From an uncultured Lysobacterales bacterium (GTDB lineage: Bacteria; Pseudomonadota; Gammaproteobacteria; Xanthomonadales; SZUA-36), in contig CALDVW010000014.1 of the NCBI GenBank assembly GCA_937924405.1, positions 1 to 40,783 on the forward strand: DNA of 40,783 nt. Reading direction: 5' to 3'. Shown in pieces: positions 1 through 8,537 of this stretch. The notes below the pieces were generated by a model. It worked only from the letters and a program-made list of their open reading frames with translations. It did not search any database and had not been told where the DNA came from. Position numbers and translations under genes: made by a program. The stretch's first letter is position 1. Each line of letters opens with the position of its first letter.

Positions 1-59
1 GCGATTCCGAGGCCGACGATAATCGACACAAGTACCATGACGTATTCAAACTGATCCAT
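1..59 (-). CDS. N-terminal fragment of a hypothetical membrane protein
   Basis: Reading leftward from an ATG at 59-57 gives about 19 residues beginning MDQFEYVMVLVSIIVGLGI, and the frame then leaves the window. An acidic start followed at once by a hydrophobic stretch suggests a first transmembrane helix. I associate this N-terminus with a family of small uncharacterised multi-pass membrane proteins, but the fragment is too short to prove it. No strong Shine-Dalgarno is visible ahead of the ATG. Confidence 0.5.
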   Translation of the reverse strand, partial: MDQFEYVMVLVSIIVGLGI

Positions 60-136
60 AACGACAACCCTTTAGGTATGCAGCAAAAGACCATTTTGGG
101 TTACTTGCCGCTGTCCAAAACTGTACCACAGCAACT

Positions 137-158
137 TCCGCTAAGGGTCGTTAGCGGA
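137..158. repeat. Inverted repeat, TCCGCTAA arms
   Basis: TCCGCTAA at 137-144 and its exact reverse complement at 151-158 flank a 6-base loop. The arm is nearly the same as that of the hairpin at 183-205, so the two look like copies of one palindromic intergenic element. No T tract follows on either strand, so an intrinsic terminator is unlikely. Confidence 0.6.
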
Positions 159-182
159 GATAAGCCGCCTTGAATGTTAATC

Positions 183-205
183 TCCGCTATTGGCCAGATA
201 GCGGA
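183..205. repeat. Inverted repeat, TCCGCTAT arms
   Basis: TCCGCTAT at 183-190 and its exact reverse complement at 198-205 flank a 7-base loop. It shares the core TCCGCTA with the hairpin 25 bases to the left. A REP-like family is an inference from two copies only. Confidence 0.6.
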
Positions 206-271
206 ACAATTCAGAACGCAAGCAGCTAGTGGGCATTTCATTGATGCTACAAATTTCGTCGGGCGGTTAGT

Positions 272-454
272 TCAATTACTCACTCCATTTTTTAAATTCG
301 ATACCGGGGTGGATTTACGGGTCGGAGCAAGCCCAGCCAGCCCTGTTTTTCTCCGTGGCAGTACCCACCCTTCTGGTTGGGGGAAACAGCTCAGAACCAG
401 CTGCGGTCCACAGAGTCCGCCAAAGCAGAATTGCCGCCTGAATTCGTCATCCAT
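272..454 (-). CDS. Possible 60-residue hypothetical protein
   Basis: An ATG at 454-452 follows an AGAGG ribosome binding site at a good distance (AGAGGTTAGTA then ATG). It opens a 60-codon frame starting MDDEFRRQFCFGGLCG and ending near 272. The residues show no signal peptide, membrane segment or family I recognise. It lies on the same strand as the tRNA and the left-edge gene. The good start signal is the only real support, and this may be a decayed or chance frame. Confidence 0.22.
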   Translation of the reverse strand: MDDEFRRQFCFGGLCGPQLVLSCFPQPEGWVLPRRKTGLAGLAPTRKSTPVSNLKNGVSN

Positions 455-544
455 TACTAACCTCTTTCGCTCCAATCTCAATAATAGATCGTATGTCAAA
501 AGCGAAATATCTTTCTAACTGATTGATTTAAATGGATTAAGAAA

Positions 545-620
<76 letters not shown>

Positions 621-636
621 ACTGGGAAGGGCGGCC

Positions 637-665
637 AGTATATTCAAAACCTCCTGTTTTAACAA
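637..665 (-). promoter_or_regulatory. Promoter of tRNA-Thr
   Basis: On the minus strand, TTGTTA (-35, 665-660) is followed by a 17-base spacer and TATACT (-10, 642-637). The next bases are GC-rich (GGCCGCCC), the type of discriminator found on stringently controlled stable-RNA promoters. The predicted start is about 10 bases before the mature tRNA 5' end. Confidence 0.7.
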
Positions 666-798
666 TAGTGGTACCGATTCCTACGTCAGCTGATTGCATT
701 ACTGACAAGTGATTGGGTAAACACCGGTATTCACCACCGGATCATTCCCCGAAAATCAGATAAGCAACTTCTGGACACATCAAATACGGGGAACTCCC

Positions 799-1299
799 AT
801 GCGGAAACCAGATCGACTTCACAACCTCGGCTTCTCGATGATTGAACTGACTGTCGCCATCGCAATTTATTCAATAGGTTTGAGTGGAATATCCATCATG
901 ATGCTCGCGGCTGTTGGAGGAACGAACGGCGCCCAACACCAAACGACCGCCGTAACCCAGGCCAGCTCCCTGGCTGAAATGATTGCGATGAATTCAGGTG
1001 CGGTAGGGCACTACATCAACCCGATTCCAGCCAATGCAGGCTCCTGCGTTGCCAGCCCCTGCAGCCCGGACGAGATGGCGGCCTTGAACATGAATTTCTG
1101 GCAGACCCAGATACAGCGTGAGTTACCCGCCGGCGAGGGTCTGGTCTGCCGTGACAGCACGGCCGACGACGGAAATGCCCTCGACCCTTCCTGCGACGGA
1201 AATGGGGGACTGGTCATCAAGGTCTTCTGGCAAGATACCCGTCACAGGCAAGATGAAGACGATGGGGCGCGCCGCTTCGTTTCCCGGCTCCCCTGGTGA
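799..1299 (+). CDS. pilV: Type IV pilus minor pilin PilV
   Basis: This 166-residue protein begins with a class III prepilin leader. Cleavage by PilD is expected after Gly11 (LG then FSMIE), giving Phe at +1 and Glu at +5, followed by a hydrophobic helix to about residue 35. The C-terminal half has paired cysteines (about residues 74-79 and 116-131), as PilV proteins often do. Minor pilins form the initiating tip complex of type IV pili at the inner membrane. The stop codon overlaps the ATG of pilW (TGATG). In Pseudomonas, fimT/fimU precede pilV; here a tRNA gene does. Confidence 0.88.
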   Translation: MRKPDRLHNLGFSMIELTVAIAIYSIGLSGISIMMLAAVGGTNGAQHQTTAVTQASSLAEMIAMNSGAVGHYINPIPANAGSCVASPCSPDEMAALNMNFWQTQIQRELPAGEGLVCRDSTADDGNALDPSCDGNGGLVIKVFWQDTRHRQDEDDGARRFVSRLPW

Positions 1300-2069
1300 T
1301 GCACATACCCCGCCGAACAGGACTGTGTCGCGCAGCGCGAGGGCTGACACTCATCGAATTGATCCTGGCCATGGCCATATCGACGCTGCTCGTTCTCGGC
1401 TTGATCCAGATTGTTTCAGCCACCACCGCTTCGGTGCTGTTGCAGGAAAACCAGGCACAAGTGCAGGAACGCTCCAGGCTCGCCTTGAAAACGCTGACCG
1501 GCGCTATTCAGACCTCAGGCTTCAGCCCTGAACCCTGGGAAGGAAAGTATTCCGTGACGGGGCTAGGGGAAGATTCCGCTGACAATATTTCAAAATCCAG
1601 TGACCGTTTGGCATTGCACACCTGGACGGACCTGAACTGTTTCAATAATCGCAACCCGTCTCAGGATTCAATGGGCAACTCCCTCTTCTATTTCAGGGAA
1701 TCCGTATTCGACCTGAGCACGGATAACCACCTGGCACTGCTGTGCCGTTACGGCCCGTCGAAAACCGAGCTGACGACTCAGATCAGGCGCCAGGGACTGA
1801 TCCCGGGGATTGAGTCATTCCAGGTCCTCTATGGCCAGGACTCCAACCAGGATGGAAACATCGATTCCTGGGTCAGGGCCGGACAGTGGAGTGACGCCAG
1901 CCATATTCTGGGTGTAAAAATTGGCCTGCTCGTTTCCAGTGATGACCCTGTCGTGGAATCAAAAAATCCCGTATACCGGATCCTGGAAACCAATGTGATA
2001 AAAACCGCCGACGGCAGGCTCAGGAAAATTGTCCAGTTTGCAACTGCCTTCAGAGGGCGAGCCGGTTGA
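1299..2069 (+). CDS. pilW: Type IV pilus minor pilin PilW
   Basis: This is a 256-residue protein from the ATG at 1299; a GTG codon lies one codon earlier. The prepilin leader ends at a glycine followed by LTLIELILAMAI, with Glu at +5 and then the pilin helix. The body resembles PilW: a helical region rich in Gln and Arg, then a beta-rich C-terminal part with a DSNQDGNIDSW loop. It would join PilV and PilX in the pilus-initiating minor pilin complex. The start overlaps the pilV stop by one base and the stop overlaps the pilX TTG start, so translation is probably coupled. Confidence 0.87.
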   Translation: MHIPRRTGLCRAARGLTLIELILAMAISTLLVLGLIQIVSATTASVLLQENQAQVQERSRLALKTLTGAIQTSGFSPEPWEGKYSVTGLGEDSADNISKSSDRLALHTWTDLNCFNNRNPSQDSMGNSLFYFRESVFDLSTDNHLALLCRYGPSKTELTTQIRRQGLIPGIESFQVLYGQDSNQDGNIDSWVRAGQWSDASHILGVKIGLLVSSDDPVVESKNPVYRILETNVIKTADGRLRKIVQFATAFRGRAG

Positions 2070-2716
2070 AAAGTCGCGGCATCGCCTTACTGGCCGGAAT
2101 GGTTTTACTGGCCGCAGTTAGCATACTGGCGCTAACCGCTTCATCCGGCATGATTTTGCAGCGGCACATGACCACTAATTTTCAGGAAGACGCTCTTGCC
2201 CTTGAAAGTGCAACCGTCGCTGACGCGTATGCCAAGGCCTGGATTTACAGCCGGCCGGTCAATCAACGGGAGCGTGGCTGCAGCAATGACTGTGTCCTGC
2301 CCCCCGGCTTTGTGAGCGCCGATACTTTGCCGCAATACCCGGAGCTTGAGAGCACCGCCTGGTGGCATGCCAATTCGCACCGCGCAGGCTTCAACCCGGA
2401 CACAGGTGAAACATACGAAATCGACTTTGCCGGGAGCGATCCGGCCCGTTGGATTATCGGCGAACTTCATTACACCGCGACCGGTGATAAACGGGGAGAA
2501 AATGCAGCAGAAGGATTGGCCTACTACCGCGTTATCAGCCGGGGTTCAGGCCGCCACCGCAACAGCATTGCCGTGACAGAGTCCATCGTGGTCCGGCCGT
2601 GGGAAGGCGACTTCGAGGCGGGCACCTATCCTCCTCAGAACTCCTCACGACTTTTTTGTAGCCAGTTCGAAGCAAAGTATGAATGCGGGAACCTGTCATG
2701 GCGGCGCAGAAGATAA
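2066..2716 (+). CDS. pilX: Type IV pilus minor pilin PilX
   Basis: This 216-residue frame starts at a TTG overlapping the pilW stop. The short leader MKSRG is followed by a hydrophobic helix (IALLAGMVLLAAVSILAL) without the +5 glutamate, which is characteristic of PilX. The following segment (QRHMTTNFQEDALALESA) also fits PilX. It should act with PilV/PilW at the pilus base and tip. The final ~35 residues, ending in an arginine run, overlap the start of pilE, and pilY1, which normally follows pilX, is missing. The 3' end may therefore be altered by whatever removed pilY1. Confidence 0.8.
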   Translation: MKSRGIALLAGMVLLAAVSILALTASSGMILQRHMTTNFQEDALALESATVADAYAKAWIYSRPVNQRERGCSNDCVLPPGFVSADTLPQYPELESTAWWHANSHRAGFNPDTGETYEIDFAGSDPARWIIGELHYTATGDKRGENAAEGLAYYRVISRGSGRHRNSIAVTESIVVRPWEGDFEAGTYPPQNSSRLFCSQFEAKYECGNLSWRRRR

Positions 2717-3111
2717 ACACCGGGTTTTCACTGACAGAGTTACTTTTTGTACTGGTCATTGCGGGCGTATTGCTGGCCCTTTCAATTCCTTCCTACCAGC
2801 AGTATGCACAAAGAGGGCAACGGGCAGATGCAACTCGGGAAATGTTGGCGGTAGCCGGGTGCCTGGAAAGAACCCGCACCAATACCGGCTTTTTTGACAC
2901 CACGGCCTGTACCGGTCTTTCCGAAAACAACTATTACCTGCTGAGGATCGCACCGGCAGGTGAAACTTCAGCGTCTGAATACCAGATCATCGCCGAACCG
3001 TTCCGCTCCGGCAGCAGTGATCTCTGCGGAATTCTCAGCCTGGATAATACGGGAACAAAAGGTATCAGCGGGAACCCCGAAGCGAGGGCCAGGTGCTGGG
3101 GCGGCAGGTGA
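2698..3111 (+). CDS. pilE: Type IV minor pilin PilE
   Basis: From the ATG at 2698 this encodes 137 residues; an in-frame ATG at 2683 is the alternative. The leader MAAQKINTG is followed by FSLTELLFVLVIAGVLLALS, with Glu at +5, then SIPSYQQYAQRGQRADA, typical of PilE-like pilins. Paired cysteines near the middle and the C-terminus fit a disulfide-closed pilin loop. The start lies inside the 3' end of pilX in another frame. The gene converges on ispH with only 18 bases between them and no terminator hairpin that I can see. Confidence 0.85.
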   Translation: MAAQKINTGFSLTELLFVLVIAGVLLALSIPSYQQYAQRGQRADATREMLAVAGCLERTRTNTGFFDTTACTGLSENNYYLLRIAPAGETSASEYQIIAEPFRSGSSDLCGILSLDNTGTKGISGNPEARARCWGGR

Positions 3112-3129
3112 ACCAGGCAGCCCGAAAGG

Positions 3130-4083
3130 CTAGTTTTTCAGCGCAATCCGTAATTCTTTGGGTAATGCAAACTCAATGGTTTCCGGTTTACCGGATAATT
3201 CTTCGAGATATTCACCACCGGATTGTCGCAGACTATCGATCACACCCTGAACCAGGCTTTCCGGCGCCGATGCGCCAGCCGTGACGCCAACAGCTTCAAT
3301 CCCCGACAGCCACTCTGCCCTGACATCGTCGGCGCCATCCACCAGGTAAGCGTCGATGCCCTGCTTCTGGGCCAGTTCGCGCAATCGATTCGAATTGGAA
3401 CTGTTTTCAGAACCTACGACCAGCACCAGGTCAACCTGGCCAGCCAGTTCCTTAACTGCATCCTGCCGGTTTTGCGTGGCGTAACAGATATCATCGTGGC
3501 GGGGGCCGGAAATATCCGGGAATTTGGTTTTCAACGCATCGATCACTGCCATCGTATCGTCAACTGACAAGGTTGTCTGGGTGACATAAGCGATGTTTTC
3601 GGGAAACTTCACCTCGAGAGAGGCCACGTCTGCAGGATCTTCCACCAGGTATATTTGATTTCCCCGCGGTGGGTCCGGCAACCATTGGCCGAGCGTCCCT
3701 TCCACCTCGGGATGGCCGGCATGCCCTATCAGCACGGCTTCCCTGCCAGCCTTGCAGTGTCTCGCGACTTCCATATGAACCTTCGTCACCAGGGGACAGG
3801 TCGCGTCAAATACCCGCAAGCCGCGCTTGTCACCGGCCAGCCGTACCGCCTTTGACACCCCGTGCGCACTGAAAATGACAGTGGCATGATCAGGTACCTG
3901 GTCCAATTCGTCGACGAATACGGCTCCGGCCCGGCTCAGGTTGTCCACTACAAAACGATTGTGCACGACTTCATGACGAACATAGATGGGGGCGCCGAAC
4001 AGCTCCAGGGCGCGCTCAACAATATCGATCGCCCGGTCGACGCCGGCGCAAAACCCCCGTGGGTTGGCAAGCAGGATCTGCAT
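3130..4083 (-). CDS. ispH: 4-hydroxy-3-methylbut-2-enyl diphosphate reductase
   Basis: IspH is the last enzyme of the MEP isoprenoid pathway, reducing HMBPP to IPP and DMAPP with a 4Fe-4S cluster. The 317-residue protein from the ATG at 4083 has the cluster ligands Cys12 (PRGFCAGV), Cys96 (DATCPLV) and Cys200 (ICYATQNRQ). It also has the active-site residues His41, His74 (SAHG), His124 and Glu126 (HPE), and the SSNSN diphosphate site at 228-232. A longer upstream frame exists but is the antisense-like overlap with lspA. The start overlaps the lspA stop by one base (TGATG). Pseudomonas has fkpB between these two genes; it is absent here. Confidence 0.97.
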   Translation of the reverse strand: MQILLANPRGFCAGVDRAIDIVERALELFGAPIYVRHEVVHNRFVVDNLSRAGAVFVDELDQVPDHATVIFSAHGVSKAVRLAGDKRGLRVFDATCPLVTKVHMEVARHCKAGREAVLIGHAGHPEVEGTLGQWLPDPPRGNQIYLVEDPADVASLEVKFPENIAYVTQTTLSVDDTMAVIDALKTKFPDISGPRHDDICYATQNRQDAVKELAGQVDLVLVVGSENSSNSNRLRELAQKQGIDAYLVDGADDVRAEWLSGIEAVGVTAGASAPESLVQGVIDSLRQSGGEYLEELSGKPETIEFALPKELRIALKN

Positions 4084-4616
4084 CAGCTGCTCTGCCCGGC
4101 CTTTCGACTCATGATGAATGCATCCAACAGGAGCAGAATGACACCGCAGGTAATGGCTGAATCGGCCACATTGAAGGCGGGAAAATGCCACCCGCTGTAG
4201 TGGACATCCACGAAATCGACAACATAGCCCAATTGCACCCGGTCGATGAGGTTGCCGATGGCGCCTCCCAGAACCAGCGCCAGCCCCAGCCCTGTGAGCC
4301 ATTCATTTCTTGGCAGCCGCAGCAGCCAGATCAAAAGCACCACGCTGACCACCGATGAAAGAACAATGAAGAACCAACGCTGCCAGCCGCCTGCGCTGCT
4401 GAGGAAACTAAACGCAGCGCCGTAGTTATGGGCCAGCGTCATATTCAGCCAGGCGAACACTTCCTGTGGCCGGTAGAGTTCGAGGGCTGCGCTGGCCCAG
4501 CGTTTGCTGTACCAGTCCAGCACCACAACCAGTGCAGTTACCGTCAGCCAGACCCACGGGTAAGGCGGAAACGTACCTGTTGCGGATTTCCGGGCCGGTT
4601 CAGTCACGTTCACCAT
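4083..4616 (-). CDS. lspA: Lipoprotein signal peptidase II
   Basis: This inner-membrane aspartyl protease cleaves the signal peptide of prolipoproteins after lipidation. The 177-residue protein has four hydrophobic segments (about 22-38, 80-98, 107-123 and 153-170). The catalytic aspartates are Asp134 in [10 protein letters not shown] and Asp152 in FNVADSAI. The motifs NYGAAFS and GAIGNLIDR are also typical. Its ATG directly abuts the ileS stop and its stop overlaps ispH. The PCuAC lipoprotein at 15363 would be a substrate. Confidence 0.96.
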   Translation of the reverse strand: MVNVTEPARKSATGTFPPYPWVWLTVTALVVVLDWYSKRWASAALELYRPQEVFAWLNMTLAHNYGAAFSFLSSAGGWQRWFFIVLSSVVSVVLLIWLLRLPRNEWLTGLGLALVLGGAIGNLIDRVQLGYVVDFVDVHYSGWHFPAFNVADSAITCGVILLLLDAFIMSRKAGQSS

Positions 4617-7433
4617 TCAGGCGACCCGGCGGGTCTCGCCTGCTCCATCTACGTTGGTGGCACAACGGGCGCAAATCTCAGGGTGCTCCGGGTCCGAGCC
4701 GACATCTTCCCGGTAGTGCCAGCATCGAACACATTTTTCGTATTCTGAAGGCGTGACAGTCAGTGCTGCTTCGCCTTCCTCCAACTTGATCCGCTCGGCG
4801 TCTGCGGGCGCGTCATCGAGATGCGCCACGCTGGCTTCCGAGGTCAACAATACGAAGCGAAGCTCGTCGCCCAGTGACTCCACTGCCTCGAGTAACTCAC
4901 CGTCCAGCCACAAGTCGACTACAACCGCCAGAGAGGAACCTGCCCTGCCTTCGCGGCGAACAACCTCGATGGATTTGCTCACTTCATCCCTCACCTGCTT
5001 CACGCGGCGCCAGCGGTCACGCTCTGCATCGGCATCATCGAGTTCGAACAGGTTTTCATACCAGGTCTCAAAGAAAATACTCTCGCTGCGGGTACCCGGA
5101 ACCTGCTGATGTATCTCCTCGGCCGTGAAGCTTAAAACCGGGGCGATCCAGCGGACCATCGCCTCGAGCACGTGGTACATGGCGGTCTGGGCCGACCGCC
5201 TTGCCTGGCTGTCGTAAGCGGTGGTATAGAGGCGATCCTTGATGATGTCCAGGTAAAAGGCGCCCATATCCACAGCGCAGAAATGATGCACCTTCTGGTA
5301 AATCTGGAGAAACTGGTAGTCGTCAAAAGCCTGCTTTACCTGTTCCTGCAACTGTGCTGCACGGTCTACAGCCCAGCGATCCAGTGGCAACAGCTCAGCG
5401 GGTGCCAGCACCTGGTCAGGGGTGAAACCGTCCAGGTTACCCAGCAGGAACCGGGCGGTGTTGCGAATGCGCCGGTAGGCGTCGGCCACGCGTTTGAGAA
5501 TCTCGTCGGAAACACTCATTTCGCCGCGATAATCAGCCGCTGCAACCCACAACCGCATGACATCGGCGCCCAACGTGTTCATCACCTTGATGGGTGAAAC
5601 CACGTTACCGAGCGATTTCGACATCTTACGTCCCTCGGCGTCCACCACGAATCCGTGAGTCAGAACCTGTTTATAAGGCGCGTTGCCATGCATGGCGACC
5701 GATGTCAGCAGTGATGACTGGAACCACCCCCGGTGCTGATCAGAGCCCTCGAGATAGATTTGAGCGGGGCGCTTCAGCTCTTCGCGTTCGTCCAGCACAC
5801 AGCGATGCGAAACCCCTGAATCGAACCAGACGTCGAGAATATCAGTCACTTGTTCGTATCGTTCGGGATCAACCCCGAGAAGAGTGAAAATGTCATCGGA
5901 ATACCAGCAATCCGTTCCGTGTTGCTCAACGTGGTCTGAAACCTGGTGCATCAATGGAATGCTATCCGGATGAAGTTCCCCGCTCTGGCGGTCGATAAAA
6001 AGCGTAATGGGCACACCCCAGGTACGCTGACGTGATATACACCAGTCAGGCCGGCCTTCCACCATGCCCCTGATGCGTTCTTCGCCCCACCCGGGTACCC
6101 AGCTAACGCTCTTGATCGCCTCGATCGCCTGCTTTCTCAGCCCGCCCTTTTCCATGCTGATAAACCACTGTGGCGTCACGCGAAACGCGGTGGGCGACTT
6201 GTGGCGCCAGCAATGAGGATAACTGTGCTCGAACGACTCGTGGTGCAGCAAAGTACCATTGTCGCGCATGACTTCCAGGACGTGGTCGTTGGCCGCCCAT
6301 ACCCACTCACCGGCGAATAGCTCGACGTTTTCCAGGAATCTCCCATCGCCGCCAACCGGGCTGGTCACCGGCAAATCGTACAGACTCCCCACCTGGAAAT
6401 CCTCTTCGCCGTGACCCGGTGCGGTGTGGACCGCGCCCGTACCCGCCTCGGTGGTCACGTGGTCACCGAGAATGACCGGCACCTGACGAGCGTAAAACGG
6501 GTGCTTCAGCCGCAGGTGTTCCATTGCAGCGCCCGGAGCAGACCCCAGCTCAGAGATAGTTTCCATGCCGATACGGCCGGTCACGGTCGCCGCAAGGTCC
6601 CGTGCCAGGACCAGGTTCATCAGGCGGCCGTTGACTTCGCCGGAGACAAGCACGTATTCAATTTCGGCATGCAGTGTGACTGCCTCATTGGCGGGCAAAG
6701 TCCAGGGAGTGGTCGTCCAGATCGGGATTCCCGCCACGCCATCGTGCTCTTCAACGCCAAATGCGGCCAGCAAGGCAGCCCGGTCCACGGCCTCGAACAG
6801 CACGTCGATCGCCGGCGATGTTTTATCCTGATATTCGATTTCGGCTTCGGCCAGCGCCGAACCGCAATCGAAGCACCAGTTAACCGGTTTGGATCCCTGC
6901 AAGAGGTGGCCGGCTTCAATCATCGAGGCCAGGGCCCGGATCATATCCGCCTCGTAAGTAAAGCTCTTGGTGGTATAGGGATTAAACCAGTCACCCAGCA
7001 CACCCATGCGGCGGAATCCGTCCCGTTGCTGGTCGATCTGTCGCTCCGCGTAATCCCGGCACTTCTGGCGAAATGTGGCGGCATCTACCTTGTGCCCGAC
7101 CTTGCCGGATTTTTTCTCAACCTGCAATTCGATGGGCAGGCCGTGACAATCCCAGCCGGGTACGTAAGGTGAATGATATCCCGACATCAATCGGGACTTG
7201 ACGACCATATCCTTGAGAATCTTGTTGACCGCATGCCCCATGTGGATATCGCCGTTGGCGTAAGGCGGGCCATCGTGCAGGATCCACAACGGACGGTCGG
7301 CCGTTTCCAGCTGAATTTTTTGGTACAGGCCCGCTTCTTCCCATTTCTTGACCATGCCGGGCTCACGATTTGCCAGGTTGGCTTTCATGGCGAACGCCGT
7401 TTTTGGCAGGTTAATTGTGTTCTTGTAATCCAT
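4617..7433 (-). CDS. ileS: Isoleucyl-tRNA synthetase
   Basis: This 938-residue class Ia synthetase charges tRNA-Ile and edits mischarged valine. The HIGH-type signature is [11 protein letters not shown] (residues 58-68) and KMSKS lies at 603-607. The editing domain carries [13 protein letters not shown]-terminal zinc finger has Cys901, Cys904, Cys921 and Cys924 (CVRCW, CARC). The length equals the usual bacterial (E. coli type) enzyme. It lies between ribF (35-base gap) and lspA (no gap), the conserved gammaproteobacterial order. Confidence 0.98.
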   Translation of the reverse strand: MDYKNTINLPKTAFAMKANLANREPGMVKKWEEAGLYQKIQLETADRPLWILHDGPPYANGDIHMGHAVNKILKDMVVKSRLMSGYHSPYVPGWDCHGLPIELQVEKKSGKVGHKVDAATFRQKCRDYAERQIDQQRDGFRRMGVLGDWFNPYTTKSFTYEADMIRALASMIEAGHLLQGSKPVNWCFDCGSALAEAEIEYQDKTSPAIDVLFEAVDRAALLAAFGVEEHDGVAGIPIWTTTPWTLPANEAVTLHAEIEYVLVSGEVNGRLMNLVLARDLAATVTGRIGMETISELGSAPGAAMEHLRLKHPFYARQVPVILGDHVTTEAGTGAVHTAPGHGEEDFQVGSLYDLPVTSPVGGDGRFLENVELFAGEWVWAANDHVLEVMRDNGTLLHHESFEHSYPHCWRHKSPTAFRVTPQWFISMEKGGLRKQAIEAIKSVSWVPGWGEERIRGMVEGRPDWCISRQRTWGVPITLFIDRQSGELHPDSIPLMHQVSDHVEQHGTDCWYSDDIFTLLGVDPERYEQVTDILDVWFDSGVSHRCVLDEREELKRPAQIYLEGSDQHRGWFQSSLLTSVAMHGNAPYKQVLTHGFVVDAEGRKMSKSLGNVVSPIKVMNTLGADVMRLWVAAADYRGEMSVSDEILKRVADAYRRIRNTARFLLGNLDGFTPDQVLAPAELLPLDRWAVDRAAQLQEQVKQAFDDYQFLQIYQKVHHFCAVDMGAFYLDIIKDRLYTTAYDSQARRSAQTAMYHVLEAMVRWIAPVLSFTAEEIHQQVPGTRSESIFFETWYENLFELDDADAERDRWRRVKQVRDEVSKSIEVVRREGRAGSSLAVVVDLWLDGELLEAVESLGDELRFVLLTSEASVAHLDDAPADAERIKLEEGEAALTVTPSEYEKCVRCWHYREDVGSDPEHPEICARCATNVDGAGETRRVA

Positions 7434-7468
7434 TGCTATCCGTTATCCAGAATTCAGGACCCTGTGTC

Positions 7469-8416
7469 CTACCCGGGCAATTCAGTTTTTGCCAGAATCG
7501 ACCTGGCCTCCTGTTCATCGCGTTTCATCTGGGCCACAAGGCCGTCGATGCTGTCGAAATTCAATTCATCCCGTAACTTTGCCACAAATTGAACCTCGAG
7601 GCGCTGTCCATAAAGATCTTTGTCCCAATCAAAAAAATGCACTTCCAGCAGCGGCTCACTGCCCCCAACTGCCGGCCTTCGCCCGAGGTTGGTCACCGCT
7701 GGCCTCCAGCGGCCGCCGGACACTCGCGACCAGGCCGCCAGCACACCTCCCAGCGGGCTTGGCACACACCTGATGCGCAGGTTGGCCGTCGGGTAGCCCA
7801 GTTTTCTTCCCAGGCTTGCTCCTTTCACTACATGGCCTTCCATCCTGTACGGCTGTCCCAGCCATCGCGCCGCGGATCTGAAGTCGCCCGCGGCCAGCTT
7901 CTCCCGGATTCCACTACTGGAAACCCGCACACCATCGGCAAGCACGGCGGGAACCGTTGCCACCTCGAAGCCAAATTCGGGACCGAGAGCCTGCAACAAA
8001 GCCAGGTCGCCTTCGCGGCCACTGCCAAAGCGGAAATCCTCGCCGACCACCACATATCGGGCGTTGAGCCCATGGAACAGCACCTGCTCAACGAACTGCC
8101 TGGCGGTAAGAGCCGCCAGGCTGTTGTCAAACCTCATCAGCCAGGTGATGTCCACATCCAGGCAGCGCAACAATTCAAGTTTCCGGTAAACAGACGACAG
8201 CCTCGCGGGACTCTGCTCAGGTCTAAAAAATGCGGCCGGCAGAGGCTCAAAAGTTACTACGGCCACTGTGCCCCGGTCACCAGCCAGCTGCCGGCAACGG
8301 TCAACCAGCGCCTGGTGCCCCCGGTGCACTCCATCAAAGTTCCCGATCGTCACGGCACTGCGCCCGGAGGCATATGCCTCCCCGTTCAAGCCGGGCCTGT
8401 TCCTGACTACACGCAT
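7469..8416 (-). CDS. ribF: Bifunctional riboflavin kinase / FAD synthetase
   Basis: RibF makes FMN and then FAD. The 315-residue protein begins with a nucleotidyltransferase domain, with GNFDGVHRGH at 25-34. The C-terminal riboflavin kinase domain carries GRKLGYPTANL and a tail ending in SI-DGLVAQMKRDEQEAR. I chose the ATG at 8416 (MRVVRN) over one at 8437 because the extended -10 box at 8448-8456 would start RNA only a few bases before 8437, and because family members begin at this point. It is the first gene of the ribF-ileS-lspA-ispH operon. Confidence 0.96.
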   Translation of the reverse strand: MRVVRNRPGLNGEAYASGRSAVTIGNFDGVHRGHQALVDRCRQLAGDRGTVAVVTFEPLPAAFFRPEQSPARLSSVYRKLELLRCLDVDITWLMRFDNSLAALTARQFVEQVLFHGLNARYVVVGEDFRFGSGREGDLALLQALGPEFGFEVATVPAVLADGVRVSSSGIREKLAAGDFRSAARWLGQPYRMEGHVVKGASLGRKLGYPTANLRIRCVPSPLGGVLAAWSRVSGGRWRPAVTNLGRRPAVGGSEPLLEVHFFDWDKDLYGQRLEVQFVAKLRDELNFDSIDGLVAQMKRDEQEARSILAKTELPG

Positions 8417-8447
8417 GATGCAAATTGCATACCGCAAAAAACACCGA

Positions 8448-8456
8448 ATTATACCA
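8448..8456 (-). promoter_or_regulatory. Extended -10 promoter of the ribF operon
   Basis: On the minus strand the sequence TGGTATAAT is a perfect -10 hexamer with the TG extension. A TTGACC lies further upstream but at 21 bases, too far for a standard -35. Transcription would start near 8441, about 25 bases ahead of the ribF ATG. Confidence 0.6.
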
Positions 8457-8513
8457 GCGATGAGGGGAAATACGGGTCAAAAAATTGAATTAAAGGCTGT
8501 AATGCCGGGGTTC

Positions 8514-8535
8514 CAACTGCGCCCTGGCGCAGTTG
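8514..8535. repeat. Perfect 10-bp hairpin just after murJ
   Basis: CAACTGCGCC at 8514-8523 and its exact complement at 8526-8535 leave a 2-base centre. It begins two bases after the murJ stop codon on the minus strand. No T tract follows, so it is more likely an RNA 3'-end stabiliser or a non-canonical terminator than a classic intrinsic terminator. Confidence 0.55.
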
Positions 8536-8537
8536 CT

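Larger units (their letters stand above)
60..544. other. Intergenic region with two related hairpins
   Basis: This 485-base stretch between the left-edge gene and tRNA-Thr holds no confident gene. It has two perfect inverted repeats (137-158 and 183-205), listed separately, and a weak 60-residue reading frame on the minus strand (272-454). The other open frames here have no family resemblance and no convincing start. Confidence 0.6.

Noticed and set aside
174-518. Plus-strand frame of 114 codons
   Set aside because: No family resemblance, no ribosome binding site, and it runs across the hairpin at 183-205.
4083-4302. N-terminal extension of ispH to 390 residues
   Set aside because: The extra 73 residues are lspA read in another frame; the family starts at [12 protein letters not shown] and the TGATG overlap supports 4083.
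6411-7172. Plus-strand frame of 253 codons
   Set aside because: It lies wholly antisense to ileS, whose protein is unmistakable.
7589-8488. Plus-strand frame of 299 codons
   Set aside because: Antisense to ribF; composition is that of a GC-rich shadow frame.
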